The position numbers and the translations under genes are program-made. Below the pieces are notes generated by a model, which worked only from the letters and a program-made list of their open reading frames with translations, searched no databases and was not told where the DNA came from. From Myxococcales bacterium (GTDB taxonomy: Bacteria; Myxococcota; Myxococcia; Myxococcales; Myxococcaceae), in NCBI GenBank assembly GCA_003153055.1, contig PMBV01000182.1, positions 1 to 33,992 of the forward strand: a stretch of 33,992 nt of DNA, read 5' to 3'. Below, one piece after another: positions 7,638 through 15,835 of this stretch; within the stretch, counting starts at the first letter, position 1, and every line of letters begins with the position of its first letter.

Positions 7638-8455
7638 GGAGCGACTCCTTTCGCGGCATGTTCTTCCTGGTCCGAGCTCAGGGAGAGGACAAAGGCAGTG
7701 AGGTTCCTGCGCTGATCGGTGGTCAGCGAGGTTCCGAAGCTCGGCATCGGGGTGCCGTCGAGGCCGGTGCTGATGGTGCGGAAGATGTCTTCTGGGCGGT
7801 GGCCGCCTTTGAAGTCAGCGGCCTTCGTGAAGTCGGGAGGGCGCACGGGTCGGCCTTGCCGGTGCCCGCTCACATAGGCGAGGCCCAGACCCGCCGGCCC
7901 GTCGCCGCGACCGGTCATCCCGTGACAGACGAAGCAGGCCCCGGCGCCGAGGAACACCCCGCGCCCAGCCTCGACGTTTCCCGCCTTGCCTCCCGGGGGC
8001 ATCACGGGTGCCCCAGGCTTCTCGGCAGCGAACCGAGGTGAGAGGCCCTTGATGTACGCCACCACCGCCCACACCTCCCGGTCGGACAAGAAGGCGAAGG
8101 CGGGCATGTCGGCGGCGGGCTTGAGGCCCCGACGGATGGAGCCGAAGAGATCCGCGTCGAGGGGAAGCGTGCCCGCTGGCGTCGAGCGAATGGCGTACTG
8201 GCCGGTCGTGAAGTCGTTGGGCGCCGAGGTCTGGTTCAGCACTTCCTTGCCATCGCCGAACCCCTTCTCCCCGTGGCAGCCGATGCAGGCGCCTCGGTAG
8301 ACGCGTTCACCGGTGGCGCGCAGATCTGGCGTCACGGCGGGAGCGCTCGGAGGCGTCGCGGGCCACAAGGTGATGGTGGCGCTCGCATCGCCGCGAGCCG
8401 TCGCGCTCAACAGCACCAAGGCGAGGGTGCTCAGTAGGGGTGACATGCGAGGCAT
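7634..8455 (-). CDS. Diheme cytochrome c (two class I-like domains)
   Basis: 273 residues: a signal peptide (MPRMSPLLSTLALVLL...ATARG), then two cytochrome c domains. Domain one has CIGCHGEKGFGDG and a later MPAF; domain two has CFVCHGMTGRGDG and a later MPSF. The Met in each MP motif is the likely sixth heme ligand, unlike the His-rich neighbours, so these hemes are probably of higher potential. It could link periplasmic electron carriers to the multiheme wire. The start at 8455 follows AAAGGAAG at good spacing; an in-frame ATG lies three codons on. The gene start overlaps the end of the octaheme gene by 25 bases. The domain call is firm; the partner is inferred. Confidence 0.88.
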   Translation of the reverse strand: MPRMSPLLSTLALVLLSATARGDASATITLWPATPPSAPAVTPDLRATGERVYRGACIGCHGEKGFGDGKEVLNQTSAPNDFTTGQYAIRSTPAGTLPLDADLFGSIRRGLKPAADMPAFAFLSDREVWAVVAYIKGLSPRFAAEKPGAPVMPPGGKAGNVEAGRGVFLGAGACFVCHGMTGRGDGPAGLGLAYVSGHRQGRPVRPPDFTKAADFKGGHRPEDIFRTISTGLDGTPMPSFGTSLTTDQRRNLTAFVLSLSSDQEEHAAKGVAP

Positions 8456-9345
8456 AGGGCTTCCTTTCGTACGGCGCCAAAGCGGTAGAGGGCGACTGAC
8501 TGAGCCGCGTGCGACTCGTGGCACGAGCTGCAGGTGAAGCGCGCGCCGCCGTCGAGCCAGGCATCGACGGGGTGAGAGTCGGAGTTGACGAAGCCGGCCA
8601 GCACGTGTCGGCCCGCCCGCTGCCCGACGTGGCACCCGGTGCACAGCTCGAAGGTCGGCCGCGTCAGCCAGCTGGGCGCCGAGCCGCCGTGGGCGTCATG
8701 ACAGACGGTGCAGCGCCCGGCCACCGCTGGGCCATGGCGGTGTGATCGGAGGTCGATGGCCTGCTTGGTCTCCTGATGACACGCGAAACAGCCATCCTCG
8801 ATGGGCCAGCGGACCGCGAAGCGAGGAGCCGAAGCGTTGTCGTGGCAGGCCAGACAGGCGCCCTGCTTCACGGGGCCGTGGAGCGAAAGCCGAGAGAGCA
8901 GCGGGTGGCACGAGAGACACGGGCCGTCGAGCGCCAGGCCGGCGTCAGGGCGCTCGGTCTCGTGGAGCTGGTGACAGCCCTGGCAGCGCGCCTCGACCTC
9001 GGCCCCGTGCACGGCCGTGCCGAGCCGCCCCTCGGGGAGCACGTCTCTCGAGGCGTCGAGCCGGGTGATGGCGAGCTCGGCCCACTCGGCTCCGAGCTGG
9101 GCCCTCAGTACCTGGCGCCCGGGCTCGAGCGGCACGAGGCAATGGAGCACTGCCGTCGCCCCCGTGGGGACGCCCCCATCGGGAATGCCCGGCGTGCAGG
9201 TGAGCGTGGTGGCTCCGTTGACGAGCTGGGTGGAGGGTGGCGCGTCGAGGAACACCCGCAGCGATGGCCGGGTGGTGGACGAGTCTGGGCCTGGCGCCAC
9301 GAAGCGAGGGGCCGCGGCGAGCGCCAGGGCAAGCCAGAGGCTCAT
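8431..9345 (-). CDS. Octaheme c-type cytochrome
   Basis: 304 residues with a short hydrophobic leader (MSLWLALALAAAP) that lacks basic residues. Residues about 15-120 contain no heme site and look like a small beta domain (strand-like stretches, a Cys pair). Eight heme motifs follow: CQGCH, CLSCH, CLACH, CFACH, CTVCH, CTGCH, CSSCH and CLACH, the last three residues from the end. Repeated HGP and CHxxHA patterns resemble doubled-CXXCH cytochromes. The start at 9343-9345 has GGAG eight bases before it and overlaps the 11-heme stop by ATGA. An upstream in-frame ATG (9396) lies inside the 11-heme gene and was not chosen. Electron carrier of the proposed conduit; substrate unknown. Confidence 0.85.
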   Translation of the reverse strand: MSLWLALALAAAPRFVAPGPDSSTTRPSLRVFLDAPPSTQLVNGATTLTCTPGIPDGGVPTGATAVLHCLVPLEPGRQVLRAQLGAEWAELAITRLDASRDVLPEGRLGTAVHGAEVEARCQGCHQLHETERPDAGLALDGPCLSCHPLLSRLSLHGPVKQGACLACHDNASAPRFAVRWPIEDGCFACHQETKQAIDLRSHRHGPAVAGRCTVCHDAHGGSAPSWLTRPTFELCTGCHVGQRAGRHVLAGFVNSDSHPVDAWLDGGARFTCSSCHESHAAQSVALYRFGAVRKEALCLACHPY

Positions 9346-10430
9346 CGGAGATTCTCCTGCTTCGTCACCACGTCGTAGGCGCGCTGGGCGTGGCATCCGG
9401 GCCAGCAGGAGCCGCCGCTGGGCCGGGGCTGAAAACCCAGCCGGAACTCCCAGTCACCCAGGCGGGCGGTGCTCTTCACCAGACCGCGCCCCGACGCCGA
9501 GTGCACGTCGTGACAGAAGCGGCACCCTCGCCCCTTCTCATTGAGGCTCACGTGCTTGAAATGGAGGTTGTCGCTCCCATTGCGGAAGGCCGTCACCCCG
9601 GGCCAGCGCTCGATGCCCCCGTCGGACGAGAAGGCGGCGCCTGGGGTTCCCGGCTCCACGAGGACGGCCTGCGTCACCAGGCGGTTGTCATGGCACCGGA
9701 AACACAGCTCATACGTCTCGGGGCCCACGAAGGGCGCGTAGCTGTCCTTGGGCATCGGGCTCCGGAGGCGACGCCACGCGTCGGTGCCGTGCGGCTGATG
9801 GCAATCGCCGCAGCGGCCCTGCTGGATCGGCCCATGGAGCTGCGTGGTGCTCGACGCCAATGCGAGCTGGGCGCCGAGGTTCACCAGGGTCTCCTTCGAA
9901 TGGGTGACGACGGGCGTGTCGTGACAACGCAGACACGTGGCTCGCTCGGTCTCTGCCTTGAGCATCGAGGCGCCCTTCGACTGGTGCGCGTCGTGGCACG
10001 TGTCGCAGCCCTGAGTGGTGGCGCCACACTGGCCCGGCGAGGTCGCCAGGGGCTCGGTGCGCTTGGTGGGGTGGCAGGTGAGACAGAGCTCGGTGGGGGG
10101 CTGTCGCAGGAGCGCTGGCTGGGCCGAGGCGTGGGGCTGATGGCAGATCGCGCAGAGGCCCTGGGCCGAGGGCGCGTGCAGCGAGGTGAGGTGGCTCCGG
10201 GCGACGTGACACTGGAGGCAGAGGTCGGTGCCTTCCGCGGGAAATTCGAAGAAGTGCTGGCGTGGGCTCGTCGAGCGATGGCACGCGGCGCAGAGGCCGG
10301 CCCAGGTAGGCGCGTGAGCCGTGCGCGCGTCCTTCCATTGGTCGTGACACGCGACACAGTCGTCGCCCGGGCCTGGCGGAGCGACGTCCTTGGGGCCCGC
10401 CGAGGCCACGCCCGCCGCCATGAGGAGCAT
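9342..10430 (-). CDS. Undecaheme c-type cytochrome with a CX3CH site
   Basis: 362 residues from ATG 10428-10430. Ten CXXCH sites are present (CVACH, CAACH, CLQCH, CAICH, CLTCH, CDTCH, CLRCH, CGDCH, CFRCH, CRFCH) plus CWPGCH near the C-terminus, a CX3CH variant known to bind heme in some multiheme proteins. The leader (MLLMAAGVASAGP) is very short and has no basic residue; the frame upstream is open but is an out-of-frame copy of the preceding gene. The ATG lies two bases after the tetraheme stop. Single CXXCH sites separated by HxxH pairs suggest bis-His hemes packed as a wire. No lipobox is seen, so it is likely soluble or held by partners. Confidence 0.85.
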   Translation of the reverse strand: MLLMAAGVASAGPKDVAPPGPGDDCVACHDQWKDARTAHAPTWAGLCAACHRSTSPRQHFFEFPAEGTDLCLQCHVARSHLTSLHAPSAQGLCAICHQPHASAQPALLRQPPTELCLTCHPTKRTEPLATSPGQCGATTQGCDTCHDAHQSKGASMLKAETERATCLRCHDTPVVTHSKETLVNLGAQLALASSTTQLHGPIQQGRCGDCHQPHGTDAWRRLRSPMPKDSYAPFVGPETYELCFRCHDNRLVTQAVLVEPGTPGAAFSSDGGIERWPGVTAFRNGSDNLHFKHVSLNEKGRGCRFCHDVHSASGRGLVKSTARLGDWEFRLGFQPRPSGGSCWPGCHAQRAYDVVTKQENLR

Positions 10431-10432
10431 GG

Positions 10433-11176
10433 CTATTTCTGGTGGCAGGCGAGGCACAGCTGGCTCCTTTCCAGGGGCAGTCGGAGGAACGAGCGATGCT
10501 TGGAGGCGTGAGCCTCGTGGCACGAGACGCACTCCACGCCGGCGGTGCCTCCGAGGGCGTCGGCGCCGAGGGTGTCGGGCAAGAGCTTGAGGCCCAGGGC
10601 CCGGGGGTCCTCGACCCATGAGGTGGGGTCGACGGGCATGGCCCGCGCCACGAAGTCACGGTAGCCGATGCCCTTGAGTGGCCAGGGGACCGAGACCGGG
10701 TGGTTGGCCATGACCTCGGTGGTCCACCACTGGGGCGCGAGGAGGGCCGGGCCACCCAGGCCGCTCCGCCGTCGGGCCTCCCCGGCGATGGCGTCTTGAG
10801 CGAGAGACTCGGAGGCGGGGCGGTAGGTGACGCCGAGGGCCGAGACCGTGTCGTCGTGACAGGACAGACACCGGAGCGTCGAGCCCGCCCAGCGCAAGGC
10901 GAGGGGCGGCCCAGAGGGGTCCTGCACCTGGCCGAGGGCCGAGCTGCGCGCCGTCTCCGAGGGTGCCCAGCGCGGCGGGAGGCTGCGCCCCGAAGCAGCC
11001 TGGCTGGGCACATGGCAAGACTGGCAGAGATCCGACTCGGCGGTGTGGGTGGCCCCGAAGAAGTCATGGGCGGTCGACTCGAGGCGGGTCCTCAGCACCC
11101 CCGCGTCGGCGGCTTGCACCGTCGGCGGCATCTGCTGGAGTGCCCAGAGGGCGCTGATGGCCAGGGCGAGGCTCAT
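10433..11176 (-). CDS. Tetraheme c-type cytochrome (internal copy)
   Basis: 247 residues; hydrophobic leader MSLALAISALWALQQMP. The four sites are CQSCH, CLSCH, CVSCH and CLACH, spaced as in the tetraheme protein at 6897-7637. Shared marks are a WAGSTLRCLSCHDDTVS stretch (WTGSTAKCLSCHDGTVS in the other), NHPV, GVEC.SCH and LCLACH.K at the end. The two are paralogues from a duplication. It differs in the first third, where the TKHN is replaced by AHDFF. The ATG overlaps the 12-heme stop by ATGA. Confidence 0.85.
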   Translation of the reverse strand: MSLALAISALWALQQMPPTVQAADAGVLRTRLESTAHDFFGATHTAESDLCQSCHVPSQAASGRSLPPRWAPSETARSSALGQVQDPSGPPLALRWAGSTLRCLSCHDDTVSALGVTYRPASESLAQDAIAGEARRRSGLGGPALLAPQWWTTEVMANHPVSVPWPLKGIGYRDFVARAMPVDPTSWVEDPRALGLKLLPDTLGADALGGTAGVECVSCHEAHASKHRSFLRLPLERSQLCLACHQK

Positions 11177-13113
11177 GGGAAGCTCGGCCGGTAGACTGAG
11201 AGGATCCCGTCCATCGCGGTGCTCTTGTCGTGGCAGCCAGCCAGACAGTAGGGGTCGCCAGACGGCGTTCTCCCGTAGCGCGGCTGGGTGGGCACGTCAC
11301 CGTAGTAGGGGTCAGCCCCGGGGTACGCCCTGACGGTGGGGGCGAAGTTGATGAGGTGGGTCGAGGTTCCCGGGAGGACGTTGCGGAAGTCGGTGTTGGT
11401 GGCCGCCACGTTCGAGTGCACGTTGCCGTGGCACTCGTGGCAGCTCGCGTGCGTCAGGTTGTTGAGGTGGACTTGATGGAGATTGCCCCGGCCTGCCCCC
11501 ACGCCCACCGGCTGGTAGAAGTTGGTGGTGGTGGTGAGGAGCCGCTGCCCGTCGTGGCAGATGAAGCAGAGCGCGAAGTTGCCTGGGTTGTAGCCGGCGT
11601 AGGGCGCGGCGTTGGCGCCGACGGTCGTATCGTAGTTGGCCCTCAACAGCGGCGCGTACGCCGAGCCGTGAGGGCCCTTGGGCGAGGCGGTGGAGCTGCG
11701 AGCGCTGCCCAGCACGTCGGTGGTGGCATCGGAGTTGTGGCAGTCGGTGCAGAGGAGGGTCGAGAAGCGGTTCAAGGGGGCGCCGGTCCAGTCTTGGCCG
11801 CGGAGCTGGCCGCTCGGGGTGTCGACGGCGTTGTTGAGCACGGTGCTCTGGTTTCTCCCCGCCGAGGCCACCGGGTGAAAGGAGTCATTGGTGGGCTGGA
11901 ACTCGACGCGCTTGTTGCTGCCCGAGGGGGGCCTCGTGGGCGCCGGGGGAATCGCCGAGGCGAAGGTGTCCCCGTGGCAGCGCAGGCAAATCTCGTACTC
12001 TTTGAGGTTGGTCACCGCGTCGTCGACCACCACGGCCCCAGAGATCGAGATGCCCTTCATGCCCTCGAGGGTGTTGCCCGGTAGGGGGCGGGCCTGGTGT
12101 GGGTTGTGGCAGTCGGTGCACTCCACGTGGCGCGAGCTGTTGAGCACCGGCTCTGGAGCCGGCACGCGCGAGGTGAAGACGGGCTGGTGCTCATTCACAC
12201 GCAGGCCGACCTGGTGCGTCGAGGTCTTCTGGCTTTCGCTGAGCAGATCAGGCGCTGCCCGACCGGTCGACGGGTCGACCCCGGTGCCCCCCGCGCGGTG
12301 GCACGAGAAGCAGACGTTCTCCTCGGCCCAGGGCAGCGCCGCTCCAGAGAGGTTCTGGGTGGTGAGGAGCTGGGTGGGCGCCTGGGCGCCGTGAGGCAGG
12401 TGGCAGCCGCTGCAGGCCTTGTCGCGAACCGTCGTGGGGCCGGCCGCCGGGTAGGGGGCGGTGGAGTTTTCATGGCTGCTCCCGACCCAGCCTTGCTTGG
12501 CATGGCAGGTGGTGCAGAGCGCGCCGCGGGTGTCTTGCTTGACCAGGAAGAACGTGGTCGTCAGGTGCGCGTCGTGGCACGAGGTGCATTGCACCGAGTC
12601 TTTCGCCACGCCGGTGCCGGGCTGGAGCTTCACCGCGTCGGACGCTGGGGGCAGGACGATCTCGGGGTCGGTCAGGTCGGGTTGGAACGACACCGGGTGA
12701 TCGTTGCGCAGGTCCGTGCCCAGCCTCGAGAGCCCCGCGGGAATGACGGTGACGCCGTTGCGCATCGCGACCGTGGCGGGCCGCACCGCGTCGAGGTTCA
12801 TGAGCGAGCCCAGCGCCAGGGCGCCGTCGTGACACGTCAGGCACAGCTTCGACGCGCCGTTGGGCCGGTTCACCACCGCGTCGAGCGTGGAGCTTCCGTA
12901 GAGCGTGTAGAGCGAGCCCGAGAGCTGGTAGGTGAGGTCCTTGTTCCAGATCGCCCGTGTCTGAGATGCGCCGTGAGGTACATGACAGAACACGCAGATT
13001 TGGTCCTGGTTGACGGCGCGCACGGTGCCGGGCGACGAGATGGCCAGGTTGTGCTTGGTGTGCCGAACGTCGGCTTGGCCCAGCGCCATGATGAGCAGGA
13101 TCCAGGGGCTCAT
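11173..13113 (-). CDS. Dodecaheme c-type cytochrome with a CX3CH site
   Basis: 646 residues, the largest cytochrome of the operon. Eleven CXXCH sites (CVFCH at 40-44, CLTCH, CTSCH, CTTCH, CSGCH, CFSCH, CTDCH, CLRCH, CTDCH, CFICH, CHECH) and one CLAGCH near the C-terminus give twelve predicted hemes. Residues about 18-200 repeat the tetraheme module of the two small cytochromes (TKHN, CVFCHVPHG, CLTCHDG, DHPV, CTSCHDAH, LCTTCH). Later sites are widely spaced, with long Ser/Thr/Asn/Pro-rich links, as in surface-exposed cytochromes. The leader MSPWILLIMALGQA has no basic residue and no lipobox. It directly follows the NHL lipoprotein gene (ATGA overlap). It is a good candidate for the heme wire or outer-face cytochrome of the barrel. 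Confidence 0.87.
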   Translation of the reverse strand: MSPWILLIMALGQADVRHTKHNLAISSPGTVRAVNQDQICVFCHVPHGASQTRAIWNKDLTYQLSGSLYTLYGSSTLDAVVNRPNGASKLCLTCHDGALALGSLMNLDAVRPATVAMRNGVTVIPAGLSRLGTDLRNDHPVSFQPDLTDPEIVLPPASDAVKLQPGTGVAKDSVQCTSCHDAHLTTTFFLVKQDTRGALCTTCHAKQGWVGSSHENSTAPYPAAGPTTVRDKACSGCHLPHGAQAPTQLLTTQNLSGAALPWAEENVCFSCHRAGGTGVDPSTGRAAPDLLSESQKTSTHQVGLRVNEHQPVFTSRVPAPEPVLNSSRHVECTDCHNPHQARPLPGNTLEGMKGISISGAVVVDDAVTNLKEYEICLRCHGDTFASAIPPAPTRPPSGSNKRVEFQPTNDSFHPVASAGRNQSTVLNNAVDTPSGQLRGQDWTGAPLNRFSTLLCTDCHNSDATTDVLGSARSSTASPKGPHGSAYAPLLRANYDTTVGANAAPYAGYNPGNFALCFICHDGQRLLTTTTNFYQPVGVGAGRGNLHQVHLNNLTHASCHECHGNVHSNVAATNTDFRNVLPGTSTHLINFAPTVRAYPGADPYYGDVPTQPRYGRTPSGDPYCLAGCHDKSTAMDGILSVYRPSFP

Positions 13114-14120
13114 GGCGCGGCCTCTTCGGTGGCGAAGACCTGCACTCGAGCGTTCCAGGTGTCGGCGATGTAGAGGCGGCCGTGGGCATCGACGGCCGCC
13201 CCCGAGGGGAGCCAGAAGCGCCCCGGGCTGGTGCCTGAGCCGCCGATCACCGCCACCAGCTCACCCGCGGCGCTGAAGGCCTGCACGGCGTCGAAGGCAC
13301 CCTCGACCACCCAGATGGTGCCCCGCTCATCGACCGCCACCCCCTTGGGTCGGGGGAGATCTCCCGGCGTGTCGCCCAGGCCGCCCAGCTCGCGCACGTA
13401 GCCGAGCTGCGCATCGAAGATCTGCACCCGAAAGTTGAGGGAGTCGGTGACGTAGAGCTGCCCGCCGGCCCAGGCGACGTGCGTCGGGAAGTTGAATTCG
13501 CCGGCCAGAGAGCCGCGGCGACCCAGCTTCACGGCGCCGCTCTTCGACAGTACCTGCACGCAATGGTTTGCCGCGTCGACGACGAACAGGCGCTGGCCGG
13601 CCTCGTCCCAAGCCAGCCCCGTCGGGCGCCCGAGCGGGGGCAAGGGCCAGGGGAGCTGGGCCGCCCCGCCCTCGGTGTCGAAGGCCTTGACCGTGTGCCC
13701 TTCGGCGTCGGCCACCGCCAGCAAGGGTCCCATGAAGGCGACTGCCACCGGCGCGGTCAGCCCCTCGCTGAGCCGTTGGTGGCGATGCCTCGGCGGATCG
13801 TACACTCGCACGGTCCTGCTGCCCGGGTCGGCCACCGCGACGCGTCCGTCGTGAGCGACCGCCAGCGAGAAGGGGCGGCTGAGCGCGGTCGACACCGGCT
13901 CGCCGCTCACCCAGCTCGTGAAGCGCTGCCAGGCCGTGGGCTCGATGCCGAGGTTCTCGGCGGTCTGGAGCTCCCCCAGGTACCGCACGGTCAGCTGGCC
14001 GGCTCGGGGCCAGGTCGGGTCGTCGTCGCGCCGCTCGCCCACGAGCCGCACCGGGGTGCCAGCGCAGCTCATCACCAGGAGCCCGACCAGCAGCCGATGG
14101 GTGACGCGAGAGCGGAGCAT
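13110..14120 (-). CDS. NHL-repeat (six-bladed propeller) lipoprotein, copy 2
   Basis: 336 residues. The leader MLRSRVTHRLLVGLLVMSC has a basic n-region and ends in a plausible lipobox (VMSC), so the mature protein should be lipid-anchored. Repeated blades of about 45-50 residues follow, with NHL-type marks: RPFSLAV, RPTGLAWD, FPTHVAW, RPKGVAVDERG and LPSGAAVDAHG, each with a later RVxxFD-like strand (FRVQIFD, ARVQVF). It is related to the NHL protein at 15836-16879; both have a W..F..WV/RVxGxxEP stretch before the propeller. The start shares one base with the barrel stop (TGATG). NHL propellers bind proteins or sugars and often sit beside multiheme cytochromes, so a scaffold role is likely. 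Confidence 0.85.
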   Translation of the reverse strand: MLRSRVTHRLLVGLLVMSCAGTPVRLVGERRDDDPTWPRAGQLTVRYLGELQTAENLGIEPTAWQRFTSWVSGEPVSTALSRPFSLAVAHDGRVAVADPGSRTVRVYDPPRHRHQRLSEGLTAPVAVAFMGPLLAVADAEGHTVKAFDTEGGAAQLPWPLPPLGRPTGLAWDEAGQRLFVVDAANHCVQVLSKSGAVKLGRRGSLAGEFNFPTHVAWAGGQLYVTDSLNFRVQIFDAQLGYVRELGGLGDTPGDLPRPKGVAVDERGTIWVVEGAFDAVQAFSAAGELVAVIGGSGTSPGRFWLPSGAAVDAHGRLYIADTWNARVQVFATEEAAP

Positions 14121-15832
14121 CAGAAGATCTCGAAGGGCCGCAGGAGCGAGAGGCGAACGAAGTGCTGGAACGACTGGAGCCCCTGGGTATTCGAGCTCCC
14201 GAACTCGTATTGGAGGTTGGCGATGATGCGCCCCAGTCGCACCGAGACGCCGGCCGTCGCGCCAGCGGTGAAGAGCGGGGCCGCCGAGTCGAGGGTCGTC
14301 CACGCGGCCCGGCCACTGACCGAGGCATCGAGGCCGTTGACGATCGGCACCAGTCCCGTGATGGAGCCGGAGCTGATGGCCCGCGCCGTCACCGGAGGCC
14401 CGGACACCAGCCCGCCTGGCGGGAGCACCGCGCTGCCTCGAACGTGCCGTACCTCGAGCGTCCCGCTGCCCCGGCCGAGCATGATCGTCACCGCGCCTCC
14501 GACCGAGAGCGCTTGCTCGTGCAGCGAGGTCAACGTCGCGTTGACGTCGATGTAGTCGCGGAACCCATCGTCATAGCCCGCGTTCAGTGTGACCTGCCCC
14601 CAGGTAGTGAATCGGCTGCGAGCGAAGGCCGCCACGTGATGCTCGCGGTGCTTCCCCCCGCGCCCCAAGGGGGCGTCCACCAGCGAGAAGCGGTAGTCGG
14701 CGCGGGCCTCGAGGTGGGCCAGGCCGATGGTGCTCAGGGTGGCTCCGGCGTCGAGGCTCGACAGGAAGCCGTGGGCGAGCCCGGCGCAGGCGCACCACTG
14801 GCTCCCTCCTCCCGCGAAGCCGCCCAGTTGAATGGGGCCCACCGGGCGGGCGTAGCTCAACCGGCCCGAACCCCCCGACGAGTTGCTGTGTCCGGCGCCC
14901 GAGGTGTCGGTGAACCCGAGGTCGGCGTTGGCGCTCACCGCCAGCTCATGCGCCGTGAAGGGCCTCCAGCGCCCTCCCAGCGAGAGCTGGCCCAGGCTCC
15001 CTTGCCCCGTCGAGAAGCGCGCGTCCTCCAGGCGACCGTGGGCGTCGGCGCTGAGCGACATCGTCAGGCGTTGCACGTGATCGACGCGCACCTGGCGCTC
15101 CTCGACGGCGTTGGGGAGCCCCGGCAGGGCCTGGGTCAGCTGTCGATCGAGGATCGACGCCGACGCCGAGGTCTCGTGCAGCGGTGACAGCCAGCTCGAG
15201 GTCAGCGTCAAGGCGTGCCAGTCGGAGATGAGCGCCCGGTGCTCCTGCTCGAAGCGCAGCGACAGGGCGACTCGATGGGCGCCGAAGCTCCGACTCAGCC
15301 CCAGGCGCCCCATGCGCCGCTCGTCTCCCAGGGGCGCGCTCGGGTTGAGCCCGCTGAAGTGCTCCTCGTCGAAGTCCAGGCGCAGTCCAGGCATCCACCC
15401 GCCGGGCTCGAGGTTGACGTTGGCTCCGAAGGCGAGCCGCTCACGGCCGCCGATCGTCACGAACTGGGGAGAGCCCTCTGCCAGGGTGCCGCGGAGATAG
15501 ACCCGCACTGGCACCGCGCGTCGGGGTAAGAGCCCCACCGCCACGTCGAGGGTGGCGGAGCGACCGGAGCTCGGCTCGACGTCACCGCCCCAGAGGTTCG
15601 CGTTGCTTCCTTGGAGCCCAGCGCTCAGCACCGCGACCGACGGGCCGAACGGCATGCCGCTGTACTGCAGATTGAGCGTCTCCTGGAGCATCGCCGAGGT
15701 CGTGCGCTGGGTTCCTCCGTTGGGGGTGTCGGCCTCCAACGAGACGAGCTGCCCCGTGGCGCCGACTTGGCCGGTGAGGCCTCCCCAGGCCGAGGCCGAC
15801 AGCACCAGGCTGCAGGCGAGCAGGGTTCGCAC
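14120..15832 (-). CDS. Putative outer-membrane beta-barrel protein of the cytochrome operon
   Basis: 570 residues. A signal peptide (MRTLLACSLVLSASAWG) is followed by amphipathic, Gly/Ser-rich strand-like segments throughout (for example LDVAVGLL, VRVYLRGTL, HRVALSLRFEQEH, GQVTLNAGYDD), and the chain ends in RPFEIF with a terminal Phe, as outer-membrane barrels do. There is no heme motif. A CAC Cys pair lies in one loop. Length and position between two NHL lipoproteins and just before the 12-heme gene suggest the porin part of a porin-cytochrome conduit, like MtrB/PioB or OmbB in other bacteria. I see no direct sequence link to those families. The start is GTG 15830-15832, three bases after the upstream stop. 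Barrel fold likely; heme-wire role inferred. Confidence 0.7.
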   Translation of the reverse strand: MRTLLACSLVLSASAWGGLTGQVGATGQLVSLEADTPNGGTQRTTSAMLQETLNLQYSGMPFGPSVAVLSAGLQGSNANLWGGDVEPSSGRSATLDVAVGLLPRRAVPVRVYLRGTLAEGSPQFVTIGGRERLAFGANVNLEPGGWMPGLRLDFDEEHFSGLNPSAPLGDERRMGRLGLSRSFGAHRVALSLRFEQEHRALISDWHALTLTSSWLSPLHETSASASILDRQLTQALPGLPNAVEERQVRVDHVQRLTMSLSADAHGRLEDARFSTGQGSLGQLSLGGRWRPFTAHELAVSANADLGFTDTSGAGHSNSSGGSGRLSYARPVGPIQLGGFAGGGSQWCACAGLAHGFLSSLDAGATLSTIGLAHLEARADYRFSLVDAPLGRGGKHREHHVAAFARSRFTTWGQVTLNAGYDDGFRDYIDVNATLTSLHEQALSVGGAVTIMLGRGSGTLEVRHVRGSAVLPPGGLVSGPPVTARAISSGSITGLVPIVNGLDASVSGRAAWTTLDSAAPLFTAGATAGVSVRLGRIIANLQYEFGSSNTQGLQSFQHFVRLSLLRPFEIF

Positions 15833-15835
15833 GGG

